A stretch of 64,000 nt of DNA from Chitinophagaceae bacterium 26-R-25. Its GTDB lineage: Bacteria; Bacteroidota; Bacteroidia; Chitinophagales; Chitinophagaceae. The stretch's first letter is position 1. Each line of letters opens with the position of its first letter. Under the pieces are notes generated by a model that had not been told where the DNA came from, made no database searches, and saw only the letters and a list, made by a program, of their open reading frames with translations. Positions 44,884 to 53,317 of this stretch are shown piece by piece. The translations under genes and the position numbers were made by a program. The stretch covers positions 1 through 64,000 of the forward strand of contig JARWSJ010000003.1 in NCBI GenBank assembly GCA_029906195.1. Direction: 5' to 3'.

Positions 44884-44891
44884 CAAAATTA
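44884..44891 (-). promoter_or_regulatory. Candidate -7 box for prfA
   Basis: CAAAATTA on the plus strand reads TAATTTTG on the minus strand, an exact TAnnTTTG match, 94 bases before prfA. It overlaps the region just upstream of the divergent amidohydrolase gene, so the two promoters may interfere. Confidence 0.4.
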
Positions 44892-44904
44892 ATTCAATTA
44901 AAGC

Positions 44905-46065
44905 ATGCGTTATCAAAAATTCAAAGGTGATTTTTTATTTACGGGAAAAGAAATGTTATCGGGCGATCAGGTATTGATAATCAGCGAAAAAGGCGAGGTG
45001 CAGGACATCGTTCCATCAAGTGCAGCCGGTGATGATATCCAGGTTTTCGAAGGCACTTTGGCGCCGGGTTTTGTAAACTGCCATTGCCACCTTGAGTTGA
45101 GTCATTTGAAAGATGTGATTCCTCCGCACACCGGCCTTGTTGATTTTTTAATTTCGGTTATACAAAAACGTGGTTTTGAAAAAGAAGTGATTGCAGATGC
45201 GATCACAAGAGCGGAACAGGAAATGTATAGCAATGGAATTGTTGCGGTTGGCGATATTGGCAATACAACAGATGCGATTGCGACGAAACAAAGAAGTAAA
45301 CTCCACTGGCAAAATTTTATAGAGGTCCTCAGCTTTTCTGATGCGCGTGCAGAAGAAAACATGGCGAATTACAAAAATATTCTGCAAACATTTCAGCAGG
45401 CACTCAGTGGCAAAAGCTCACTGGCGCCACATTCGCCATACAGCATTAGCCCGAAAACATTTGAAATGATCAATGCCGCTACTAAAGACCAAATCATTTC
45501 CATACACAACCAGGAAAGCATTGCGGAAGACGTTTTATACAAAACCGGTGAAGGAGATTTTTTAAAATTGTATAAAAACTTTGGCGTTGAAAAATCGCCT
45601 TTCCCTGTAACCGGCAAATCCACGATACAATCTTATTTGCCACACTTCAATAACGGACAAACTATTTTTCTTGTACATAACACCTACATGCCGGAAGAGG
45701 ATATTGTGTTCGCTAATAATTACGCTGCGCAAAATGGATTGCAGCTGGTGTATTGCTTTTGTCCGAATGCAAACAAATACATTGAAAACAGGTTGCCGCA
45801 GTTGGATCTGTTCATCAAGAATAAATGCCACATGGTTTTGGGAACCGATAGCTACAGTAGCAATTGGCAATTGAATATTGCCAGGGAGATAAAAACTTTG
45901 CATGACGCTTTTCCAAAAATTCCATTAACTACTTTTTTACAAATGGGGAATTGGAATGGTGCAAAAGCGCTCCAACTGGCGGACAAACTGGGAAGCTTTG
46001 AAAAAGGAAAAACGCCGGGACTGGTGGTTATTTCGGGTGACTTTGAGAGTAGAAGAATTGTGTAA
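44905..46065 (+). CDS. Amidohydrolase (ATZ/TRZ-like metal-dependent deaminase)
   Basis: Metal-dependent hydrolase with a TIM barrel, 386 residues, probably deaminating a purine-like or related heterocycle. The metal HxH motif is FVNCHCHLEL (His residues two apart), followed by LAPHSPYSISP, SIHNQES (His) and GTDSYSSNW (Asp). LEDGK-like ending FEKGKTPGLVVI is the composite beta domain. The subgroup includes SAH and aminodeoxyfutalosine deaminases; no menaquinone gene is nearby, so substrate stays open. It is divergent from prfA and followed by a modular palindromic element. Confidence 0.85.
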   Translation: MRYQKFKGDFLFTGKEMLSGDQVLIISEKGEVQDIVPSSAAGDDIQVFEGTLAPGFVNCHCHLELSHLKDVIPPHTGLVDFLISVIQKRGFEKEVIADAITRAEQEMYSNGIVAVGDIGNTTDAIATKQRSKLHWQNFIEVLSFSDARAEENMANYKNILQTFQQALSGKSSLAPHSPYSISPKTFEMINAATKDQIISIHNQESIAEDVLYKTGEGDFLKLYKNFGVEKSPFPVTGKSTIQSYLPHFNNGQTIFLVHNTYMPEEDIVFANNYAAQNGLQLVYCFCPNANKYIENRLPQLDLFIKNKCHMVLGTDSYSSNWQLNIAREIKTLHDAFPKIPLTTFLQMGNWNGAKALQLADKLGSFEKGKTPGLVVISGDFESRRIV

Positions 46066-46066
46066 G

Positions 46067-46278
46067 AAGTTGTTAGTTTATAGTTGTTAGGGTTTATGAT
46101 TGAACATTCCTGCTCTCCGAAGCTTTTAGCTTCGGAGTTCCATTCTGTTGCCTCTGGCAACATTTATCGCCCAAGGCGATATAATAATTCTGCAAGGCTA
46201 CAAGCCTTGCAGAGCTCGATTGTTAGGCAAGAACGTCGAATATTTTGTCTAACATCTAACAACCATCACCTATCAACT
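46067..46278. repeat. GTTGTTAG inverted repeat enclosing a four-module palindromic element
   Basis: Outer arms: AGTTGTTAGTTTATAGTTGT (about 46067-46090) and CTAACATCTAACAACC words (about 46248-46278). Inside, in order: CTCCGAAGCTTTTAGCTTCG (46115-46137), TTGCCTCTGGCAA (46148-46160), ATCGCCCAAGGCGAT (46166-46180) and CTGCAAGGCTACAAGCCTTG (46190-46212). The same inner order recurs at 48310-48407. Confidence 0.9.
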
Positions 46279-46293
46279 TTCTTCGAAAAAAGG

Positions 46294-46301
46294 TACATTT
46301 G
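46294..46301 (+). promoter_or_regulatory. Candidate -7 box for the XpaC/TelA operon
   Basis: TACATTTG is an exact match to TAnnTTTG and lies 23 bases before the start of the XpaC-like gene. The -33 region is not well conserved. Confidence 0.5.
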
Positions 46302-46324
46302 AGTATCAACACTGTTTAAAAAAC

Positions 46325-47167
46325 ATGGGAACATTTACCAATAGAAGCTCAAAATGGGAAGTATTCAATTCCTGGTGGCTGATCCCGCAGGTACTCGGTT
46401 TCGGAATGTTCAGCTTTGTTGGCTTTCTGTACATCGGATTGCTGGGCAAAAGAAACCTGTGGACATGGCTGGGCCTCTTATCTGTTGCGATATGGCCCGC
46501 AGCCATTTACCTGGCCGGAGTTAACAGCACTATTTTTACATTAACATTGATCGCAAACTGGGGCGGTTCCATCGCTTATTCTTTCATAAGCAATAAAGAG
46601 TTTTTGCAAAGACTGGATGCGGTTGGAAAGGGTTTACCTGTTCCAACAAAACAAAAATACATTGGCCCAAGAGTCATTTCCATTGAAGCAAAGGATGTGA
46701 TTAAGCAAATAAACGGCATGACCGCATTACCGGAAGGCATTTCTGAAACGGGCCTCAAGTTTATTGCAAATTTAAAAAAATGGGAGAGTGCTGTAGAGCC
46801 CGCAAACCTGAAGAAGAACATTCTCCGATTAATCGAAATCTCTGAACAAATTGTAAAAAAGCCCGGCATTGAAAGCGATAGGTTTTTTGTTCGGTATGCT
46901 GATCCTGTTGATCAGTTGCTGGCAAAATATGACCAAATAGAAAATGCACATCTTAATAACGAGGAATCGGGTAAATCGCTGCAGGAAGTGGAAAATTTTA
47001 TCGGGAAAATGGTGTCTGTATTTGAAAAGGAATACTCCAGCCTGTACAAAAATGATTTACTTGACATTGATACTGAAGTGGAAGCCTTCACCCAAAGTCT
47101 AAAAAACCGGGGTCTTTTGGAAGATGACCCGGCCATTATTCAAACACCCACTAAAAACTCCCAATAA
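46325..47167 (+). CDS. XpaC-like membrane protein, partner of TelA
   Basis: Protein of 280 residues with about three N-terminal membrane segments (WWLIPQVLGFGMFSFVGFLY, LWTWLGLLSVAIWPAAIYL, IFTLTLIANWGGSIAYSF) and a soluble helical C-terminal half with KNILRLIEISEQIVKKPG and DPVDQLLAKYDQIENAHL. This layout, and adjacency to telA, fit the 5-bromo-4-chloroindolyl phosphate hydrolysis (XpaC) family, whose true role is not settled. Its stop codon overlaps the telA ATG (TAATG), so translation is coupled. A joint role in envelope stress resistance is inferred. Confidence 0.72.
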   Translation: MGTFTNRSSKWEVFNSWWLIPQVLGFGMFSFVGFLYIGLLGKRNLWTWLGLLSVAIWPAAIYLAGVNSTIFTLTLIANWGGSIAYSFISNKEFLQRLDAVGKGLPVPTKQKYIGPRVISIEAKDVIKQINGMTALPEGISETGLKFIANLKKWESAVEPANLKKNILRLIEISEQIVKKPGIESDRFFVRYADPVDQLLAKYDQIENAHLNNEESGKSLQEVENFIGKMVSVFEKEYSSLYKNDLLDIDTEVEAFTQSLKNRGLLEDDPAIIQTPTKNSQ

Positions 47168-48258
47168 TGAACGAGATAGTTTTATCACAGGAAGAAAACA
47201 AGGAACCGGAATTAACAACGGAAGAGAAGCAAAAAGTAGAAGATTATAAGCAGAAAATTGATCTTTCCAATACATCAATGGTGGTGCAATATGGTGCTTC
47301 GGCCCAAAACAAATTGTCATCATTTTCTGAAAGCGTGATCAACAATGTTCGCACAAAAGATTCTGGCGAGGCCGGTGAATTGCTTACCAACCTCATGTTG
47401 AAGCTGAGAGGTTTTGACAGCGAAGTCGGCGGCAAAAAAGGCTTTTTCTCCGGGCTGTTTTATAATGTTAAGAAGCATATTCAACAGCTTCGATCAAGCT
47501 ATTCCAATGTTGACACGAATATCAGACAAACAAGTTTGCTTCTTGAAAAACATCAGCAAACATTGCTGAAGGACATTGCATTCTTTGATCGTTTGTTCCA
47601 GGAGAATGTTGGCTATTTCCGTGAAATCTCTTTGTACATCATTGCAGGTGATGAAAAAATAAAAGAAATGCGTGAGGTTGTGCTGCCCAAAATGCAGGAA
47701 GCAGCCAAACAGAGCCAGGATAAGCAGCAAGCGCAGGCATGCTACGATATCGAACAGCAATTGATACGCTTTGAAAAGAAGATACATGATTTGAAACTGA
47801 CCCGGATGATCTCTCTGCAACTGGGGCCGCAGATCAGATTTGTACAAAATAATAATACTGACCTGCTGGACAAAATTCAGTCTACCATTACCAATACTTT
47901 GCCTTTGTGGAGAACACAAATGGCGCTGGCACTGGGTGTAGCACATTCTCAACAAGCATTGGAAGCGCAAAAAGCAGTAAATGACACAACAAACGAGCTG
48001 CTGAGAAAGAACAGTGAAATGTTGAAGCAGTCCACCACGCAAATCGCAACGGAATCGGAAAAAGGAATTGTGGACATGGAAACCATCAAGAAGGTGAACT
48101 CAGATTTGTTTGAAACGCTCGACAACCTGGTAAGAATTCACAATGAAGGTCGCCAGAAACGTCTTGCCGCGGAAATCGATTTGAAGAAAGCTGAAGAAGA
48201 AATGAAGTCTCGTATGCTTTCGGAGAGAGATTTGTCTAATCGCTTATTGAATAGTTAA
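47167..48258 (+). CDS. telA: Toxic anion resistance protein TelA
   Basis: Cytoplasmic or membrane-associated coiled-coil protein of 363 residues linked in other bacteria to tellurite, lantibiotic or beta-lactam tolerance. Family hallmarks are YGASAQNKLSSFSESVINNVRTKD near the N-terminus, LSNLMLKL-like LLTNLMLKLRGFD, then long helices, and LWRTQMALALGVAHSQQALEAQKAVNDTTNELLRKN, given here only as a landmark (about 240-275). Shared start/stop bases with the XpaC-like gene indicate one operon. It is followed by a second GTTGTTAG hairpin. Confidence 0.92.
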   Translation: MNEIVLSQEENKEPELTTEEKQKVEDYKQKIDLSNTSMVVQYGASAQNKLSSFSESVINNVRTKDSGEAGELLTNLMLKLRGFDSEVGGKKGFFSGLFYNVKKHIQQLRSSYSNVDTNIRQTSLLLEKHQQTLLKDIAFFDRLFQENVGYFREISLYIIAGDEKIKEMREVVLPKMQEAAKQSQDKQQAQACYDIEQQLIRFEKKIHDLKLTRMISLQLGPQIRFVQNNNTDLLDKIQSTITNTLPLWRTQMALALGVAHSQQALEAQKAVNDTTNELLRKNSEMLKQSTTQIATESEKGIVDMETIKKVNSDLFETLDNLVRIHNEGRQKRLAAEIDLKKAEEEMKSRMLSERDLSNRLLNS

Positions 48259-48504
48259 GTTGTTAGTTGTTAGGCTTTATGTTGGAACATTCTGTCTGAC
48301 AACTCTGCTCTCCGAAGCTTTTAGCTTCGGAGTTCTATTTTGTTGCCTCTGGCAACATTTATCGCCGAAGGCGATATAATAATGCTGCAAGGCTACAAGC
48401 CTTGCAGAGCTCAATTTCGGAGAGCTTAAATAAAAAAGTTGTTAGCTGTAAGACTGAATGTTCGAACATAAAGTCTAACAACTAACAACCAATAACTAAC
48501 AACT
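48259..48504. repeat. GTTGTTAG inverted repeat enclosing a four-module palindromic element (second copy)
   Basis: Outer arms: GTTGTTAGTTGTTAGGC (48259-48275) and CTAACAACTAACAACCAATA words (48472-48504), with a further GTTGTTAGC/TCTAACA pair inside. Core modules: CTCCGAAGCTTTTAGCTTCG (48310-48332), TTGCCTCTGGCAA (48343-48355), ATCGCCGAAGGCGAT (48361-48375) and CTGCAAGGCTACAAGCCTTG (48385-48407). It fills the spacer between convergent telA and lysS. Confidence 0.9.
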
Positions 48505-48506
48505 TT

Positions 48507-50027
48507 TTATTCCGACTTCTCCTGTCTCATCTGAGGGAAGAACAATACATCCTGGATTGAAGGCTGGTTGGTCATCAACATCACAAGTCTGTCGATACCA
48601 ATGCCTATACCACTTGTGGGCGGCATTCCGTATTCAAGTGCTCTTAAGAAATCGTAGTCGATATACATTGCTTCATCATCGCCACGCTCCATTAATTTTA
48701 CCTGGTCTTCAAAGCGTTCACGCTGATCAATAGGGTCATTTAACTCACTGTAAGCGTTTGCCAATTCTTTACCGTTGATCATCAACTCAAAGCGCTCTAC
48801 CAGTCCGGCTTTGCTGCGATGTTTTTTGGTAAGGGGACTCATCTCAACAGGGTAGTCAATAATGAATGTTGGCTGTATATAATTGTCCTCGCATTTTTCA
48901 CCAAAGATCTCGTCGATCAGTTTGCCTTTACCAAATTTTGCATCGGCGTGCAACCCAAGCTGCTTGCAAGCTCCACGCAAACCTTCTTCATCCATTGCGC
49001 TTACATCAACACCGGTATGTTCTTTTATAGCGTCATAGATGGAAATACGTTTGAACGGTGCTTTGAAGCTAATAATTTTATCGCCTACCTGTACTTCGGT
49101 TGTACCATGTAATGCGAGTGCAATTTTTTCAAAAAGCTGTTCTGTTATTTCCATCATCCAGAAATAATCCTTGTATGCAGTATACCATTCCAGTACAGTG
49201 AACTCGGGGTTGTGCGTTCTGTCCATACCCTCATTACGGAAGTTGCGGCTGAACTCGTATACCCAGTCAAAACCACCAACGATCAGTCTTTTCAGGTAAA
49301 GCTCGTTTGCGATACGCAGGTACAACGGCATGTCCAACGCATTGTGGTGCGTAATGAAAGGCTTTGCAGCAGCTCCGCCGGGAATGCTTTGCAGCACAGG
49401 TGTGTCCACTTCAAGGGCACCCTGGCCGTTAAGGAATTCGCGGATCGTGTTCATCAATACTGTTCTTTTAACGAACGTATCTTTTACAGAAGGATTAACA
49501 ATCAAATCTGCATAACGCTGACGGTAGCGGAACTCAGGATCTGTTACTTCGTCAAATACATTGCCTTCTTCATCACGTTTTACAACCGGAAGGGGCTTAA
49601 GTGATTTTGTAAGTAAAGTGATCGTTTGAGCGTGGATGGATGTTTCACCGGTTTTGGTAATAAATACATATCCTGTCGAGCCAATAATGTCGCCCAGGTC
49701 CAGACCGTGTTTTACCACATTATCAAAGAAAGATTTGTCTTCTCCGGGACAAATCTCATCACGCTTTACGTATAATTGAATGATGCCTTTGCTGTCTTGT
49801 ATCTTAATAAAGAAAACCTTGCCTTTGTCGTTAATACTCATGATTCTACCGGCAACGCACACTGAGCTGTACTTTTCCTTATTCTCTTCAGTATAATCGT
49901 TTTTTATATCCGTAGAAAAATGAGTTACCGGATATAATGGCGCCGGATACGGGTCGATGCCCGCGGCTTGCAGCTTGGCCAATTTCTCCCTGCGAATGAT
50001 TTCCTGTTCTGACAAATGTGTATTCAT
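48507..50027 (-). CDS. lysS: Lysyl-tRNA synthetase, class II
   Basis: Charges tRNA-Lys with lysine in the cytoplasm. The start MNTHLSEQEIIRREKL (50027) is preferred over an ATG ten codons earlier, because the predicted -7 box (50055-50062) would leave almost no leader for the earlier one. About 506 residues. An OB-fold anticodon domain (about 50-150) precedes the class II core: motif 2 as FRNEGMDRTHNPEFTVLEWY and motif 3 as GIGIGIDRLVML. The KERGDDEAMYIDYDFL-like region is normal. It is transcribed just downstream of the polysaccharide cluster but has its own promoter. Confidence 0.97.
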   Translation of the reverse strand: MNTHLSEQEIIRREKLAKLQAAGIDPYPAPLYPVTHFSTDIKNDYTEENKEKYSSVCVAGRIMSINDKGKVFFIKIQDSKGIIQLYVKRDEICPGEDKSFFDNVVKHGLDLGDIIGSTGYVFITKTGETSIHAQTITLLTKSLKPLPVVKRDEEGNVFDEVTDPEFRYRQRYADLIVNPSVKDTFVKRTVLMNTIREFLNGQGALEVDTPVLQSIPGGAAAKPFITHHNALDMPLYLRIANELYLKRLIVGGFDWVYEFSRNFRNEGMDRTHNPEFTVLEWYTAYKDYFWMMEITEQLFEKIALALHGTTEVQVGDKIISFKAPFKRISIYDAIKEHTGVDVSAMDEEGLRGACKQLGLHADAKFGKGKLIDEIFGEKCEDNYIQPTFIIDYPVEMSPLTKKHRSKAGLVERFELMINGKELANAYSELNDPIDQRERFEDQVKLMERGDDEAMYIDYDFLRALEYGMPPTSGIGIGIDRLVMLMTNQPSIQDVLFFPQMRQEKSE

Positions 50028-50054
50028 AAAAAAGCCCGCTTTCAAACGAGTGTG

Positions 50055-50062
50055 CAAAAATA
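50055..50062 (-). promoter_or_regulatory. Candidate -7 box for lysS
   Basis: CAAAAATA on the plus strand reads TATTTTTG on the minus strand, an exact TAnnTTTG match 27 bases before the lysS start. A -33 TTTG is not seen at the right distance. Confidence 0.45.
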
Positions 50063-50132
50063 GTCGTTTATTTTTTGCGTACTACCCTTTAAAAGCGGAC
50101 TTTGATAAAAAAGTTAAATTCTATAGAGAAAT

Positions 50133-50915
50133 TTAAACCACCATTTTCTTGTTAACCTCTCTAACCCTTGCTATTTCTGGTTTTGGAGAAATAGTAAGCT
50201 TGTTTTCAAGTTCTTCCATTTCAATGCTTTTGTTTAGGACGGCATTGACTGTTTGTAACAAGGTGAGTCTAATTAATTTTAAATCAAGGAAAAAACTAAT
50301 ATTCCGAACATAAAAAATATCCCATTGGTATCTCAGAACGATGCTGTCCATGTCATTTGTGGGTCCGCGGAAGCCTTTTGTCTGTGCCATCCCCGTTATA
50401 CCCGGTTTCACAGAATGCCTTAGATGATAGCTTGCCACTACGTTTGTAAAATCCTGGCAATCCTTGGTCATATGTGGTCTTGGACCAACGATGCTCATGT
50501 CGCCCAACAAAACGTTAAAAAATTGTGGAAGCTCGTCAATATTCGTATTTCGGAAGATGCGGCCAATTCTTGTGATCCTTAGGTCGTCATCACTGGCCTG
50601 TTTGATATCTGCAAGATTATTAACTACCATGGTGCGTAATTTCAGGCAAGTGAACAGTTTGCCCCGGTAGCCTACCCGTTTTTGCCTAAAGAAAACAGGC
50701 CCTTTCGAGTCTAGTTGAATCAATATAAAACAAATAGGCAACAGCCATGATAATAAACATGTTATAACCAATAAAGAAAATGCAATGTCAAAAATTCGTT
50801 TGGCAACCAGATGCCTTTTTTTAATCCGGGCATAAGGGGCCGGCCTTTTAATAGTATTGACTGCTGACAGCTCTCTTCTTATAACTGTTCCAGTTTCTTT
50901 TTGTGCACTATTCAT
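50133..50915 (-). CDS. Bacterial sugar transferase (undecaprenyl-phosphate sugar phosphotransferase)
   Basis: Starts polysaccharide synthesis by placing a sugar-1-phosphate on undecaprenyl phosphate at the inner membrane. The start MNSAQKETGTVI (50915) is preferred; upstream codons encode an atypical hydrophobic stretch. One membrane helix is near residues 35-60 (IFDIAFSLLVITCLL), followed by the core: KGPVFFRQKRVG, TCLKLRTM, NIDELPQFFNVLLGDMSIVGPRP and VKPGITGMAQ. The N-terminal multi-helix WcaJ region is missing, so this is the short catalytic type. It is the last gene of the polysaccharide cluster in transcription order. Confidence 0.92.
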   Translation of the reverse strand: MNSAQKETGTVIRRELSAVNTIKRPAPYARIKKRHLVAKRIFDIAFSLLVITCLLSWLLPICFILIQLDSKGPVFFRQKRVGYRGKLFTCLKLRTMVVNNLADIKQASDDDLRITRIGRIFRNTNIDELPQFFNVLLGDMSIVGPRPHMTKDCQDFTNVVASYHLRHSVKPGITGMAQTKGFRGPTNDMDSIVLRYQWDIFYVRNISFFLDLKLIRLTLLQTVNAVLNKSIEMEELENKLTISPKPEIARVREVNKKMVV

Positions 50916-51061
50916 GATATCAGATAAGGTTTTTGTTTGGTCAATCAGGGATAATGGCAACAAACGCCGCAAATATATCCCATTACATAACAATAACAAT
51001 ACCATAAAGAGGTAAGGTTATTACAACATAGATAAAAACACTTAGCTGACAAGAGTTAAAA

Positions 51062-52369
51062 TTAAACCGTTGCACGCAGCATTACTTCTTTCGGTTTTTT
51101 TTGAGAATAATAGAAACTCCAGAAGACTATTGAGAAAAATGTGAAGTAGATAACACCCGCCTGAATTTGCAGGACAGACTCCTGCATCATGAACAAAATT
51201 CCGGTGCTCTGGAAAATGTAGAAGGTTCCTTTATTTTTAACATATTTAATAGAAAAAAACGGTAGGATCAGGATCAAAAGAAGGCATATAAGACCTGGGA
51301 TACCGATCATTTCGAGCGTTTGCAGGTACATGTTGTGAATGTAGATGTCATGCAAGGGGGACAGAAAGCCATCTTCTTTTTTAAATCCCGGAACGCCAAG
51401 CTGCAGTAATTTTTCGTTTTGAATATCATTTATATCCCCGTTGCCGCAACCTTTCCACCATAGGTTTCGCTCTCGAATGTTTTCCATGGCCACTCTCCAG
51501 ATAAGCAACCGTGTATTTACATTATCTAAAACAAAATCTTTGTTTGAAAAGTCTTTTTGAAACGCCAAATCAATGTTTCCTCTTGCCACCAACAAGTACC
51601 TTTCTTTGACTGGATTTTTTGTAAACAGGATTATGCTGCAAAAAGTAATGGCAACAAATGCGAGGATGCTTATTTTCAGCATGTATTTTTTAGGGTTCCG
51701 GAACAAAAACTTTATTGCAATGATACCCAGATACATGAAGAACAAAAATATCAGGAGCCTGCATGAAAGCAGTATGAAAAAGACAACCAACAACCCGAAT
51801 ACCGACCATTTAAAAAATTTTCTTTCCCTGGTAAAGACAGAGGAAAACCGGTAGGTTATGAATAAATAGAGAGAAAAAATAACGTAAAACGACATGTACA
51901 CAGCGTTTGCATCAAGTGTAATTACCAGCGTGTGATAAAAGAACTGACTGGGGTCCCCAATTTTGTGAAACATGTAAAACGCATGAACGATGGCGTAGAT
52001 CGCTATTGCACTAATGCCCGCAATAAAACTGATGAATATTTTTTCGAGTGTTTTTTTGTCAATTTCTGCAGTGCCGATAAGAATGGGAAATATAACGAAA
52101 CTCAATTTGGCTACAAGATCGACCTGCGACGCCTCTTTGTTGTCGCTATAAAAATAGCTTGCTGCAAACAACAAAAAATAAGCGATCCAAACCAGGTAAC
52201 CGGCTTTGGAAAGATGCCGGATTTTGTTAACGAAGTCGCCCTGGATCAACCAGGCAAATACCAATACCCAAACAGAAATGGCTCCAAGGTAGTATGGAAA
52301 TGGAATGGTAAAAGCAATTAAACACAACGCGTTAACAAACAGCTTGTCACGCCAGGAGTTTAGAGTCAT
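51062..52369 (-). CDS. O-antigen ligase/polymerase-family membrane protein
   Basis: Polytopic protein of 435 residues with about ten or eleven membrane segments. The Wzy_C-type region is seen as NTRLLIWRVAMENIRERN followed by WWKGCGNGDIND, and the conserved periplasmic loop as HDIYIHNMYLQTLEMIGIPGL, with His as in WaaL and Wzy proteins. It either polymerises repeat units or transfers the glycan to an acceptor. A second protein of this type is encoded at 58747-59982; one could be polymerase and the other ligase. Assignment between them is not possible from sequence. Confidence 0.82.
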   Translation of the reverse strand: MTLNSWRDKLFVNALCLIAFTIPFPYYLGAISVWVLVFAWLIQGDFVNKIRHLSKAGYLVWIAYFLLFAASYFYSDNKEASQVDLVAKLSFVIFPILIGTAEIDKKTLEKIFISFIAGISAIAIYAIVHAFYMFHKIGDPSQFFYHTLVITLDANAVYMSFYVIFSLYLFITYRFSSVFTRERKFFKWSVFGLLVVFFILLSCRLLIFLFFMYLGIIAIKFLFRNPKKYMLKISILAFVAITFCSIILFTKNPVKERYLLVARGNIDLAFQKDFSNKDFVLDNVNTRLLIWRVAMENIRERNLWWKGCGNGDINDIQNEKLLQLGVPGFKKEDGFLSPLHDIYIHNMYLQTLEMIGIPGLICLLLILILPFFSIKYVKNKGTFYIFQSTGILFMMQESVLQIQAGVIYFTFFSIVFWSFYYSQKKPKEVMLRATV

Positions 52370-52489
52370 TTTATAAAGATATGAATATTAAAAGCTTTCA
52401 ATAAGCTGTCCCGCATTGAGGGCCAGACGCTTTTCATATTATAAGGAGTTACTAAAGGTCTAAAGATATTAATGGATCCGTTGCAAAAA

Positions 52490-53290
52490 TCAATCCGTAT
52501 ATTTTTTCTTGATGGGGGAAAACCTGGACCGGTAAAATTTCACCACCCTGTTTAATCCGGACATTTGTAGCAGCTTTGCCGTGGAGATGGCAAAGGCCTG
52601 CTTGATAAAATAAAGCTGATGGAATATTTTCTTGTCAGACAAATAAATGCCCTTGATCTTTTTTACTTCTTTAACGGCGTCGTACCAGTTTTTGTCGCTG
52701 GCTCCTGCCCAGCGCATATTCGCCAATACCGATGGTATGTATTTGTAGGTGCATCCCTTGAACATAAAGCGTAGTAATAGTTCATAATCCATTGCGTATT
52801 TATAAGTGAGATTGAACACGCCAAATTTTTCGTAGCAATGTTTTTTTATAAATACAGTAGGATGGTTCACTGACATTTCTTTTTTGAGATAGTCATGATT
52901 CCCGCAAAAGATGGTGTCGAAAGTATTGTTTTTCCAAAGTCTTAGATCGCCATACACGATGTCCGCGTCTCCCATTTCGCGCACCACTTTTTCTACGGTG
53001 TCCTTTTCGTACCAGTCATCTGCATTCAAGATACCAATGATCTTGCCCGTTGCATGCATTATGCCTTTATTGAAAGCATCGCTGATTCCTTTGTCTTTTT
53101 CCGAGATGACTTTTTGAATGCGGTCCTTGTATTTGTTCACTATAACCATTGTGTTGTCAGTTGATAGCCCGTCCACAACAATGTATTCAATGTTGGCATA
53201 CGACTGCTCAAGTACACTGGTTATGGCTTGTTCAATATAATCCTCTCCATTGTAAACAACTGTTATGATAGTGACTAAAGGACTTTCCAT
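52490..53290 (-). CDS. Glycosyltransferase family 2
   Basis: Cytoplasmic GT-A enzyme that adds a sugar to the lipid-linked glycan. The 266 residues start MESPLVTIITVVYNGEDYI; nucleotide-binding VVDGLSTDNT and the metal-binding NADDWYEKD (DxD-like) are both present. KGISDAFNKGI is the usual bridge. The C-terminal half is basic and may bind the membrane surface. Donor and acceptor cannot be read. It lies between the ligase/polymerase-like gene and an unrecognised gene of the same cluster. Confidence 0.93.
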   Translation of the reverse strand: MESPLVTIITVVYNGEDYIEQAITSVLEQSYANIEYIVVDGLSTDNTMVIVNKYKDRIQKVISEKDKGISDAFNKGIMHATGKIIGILNADDWYEKDTVEKVVREMGDADIVYGDLRLWKNNTFDTIFCGNHDYLKKEMSVNHPTVFIKKHCYEKFGVFNLTYKYAMDYELLLRFMFKGCTYKYIPSVLANMRWAGASDKNWYDAVKEVKKIKGIYLSDKKIFHQLYFIKQAFAISTAKLLQMSGLNRVVKFYRSRFSPIKKKYTD

Positions 53291-53317
53291 TAAGTATTGT
53301 AAAAAATTAATTGTTAA

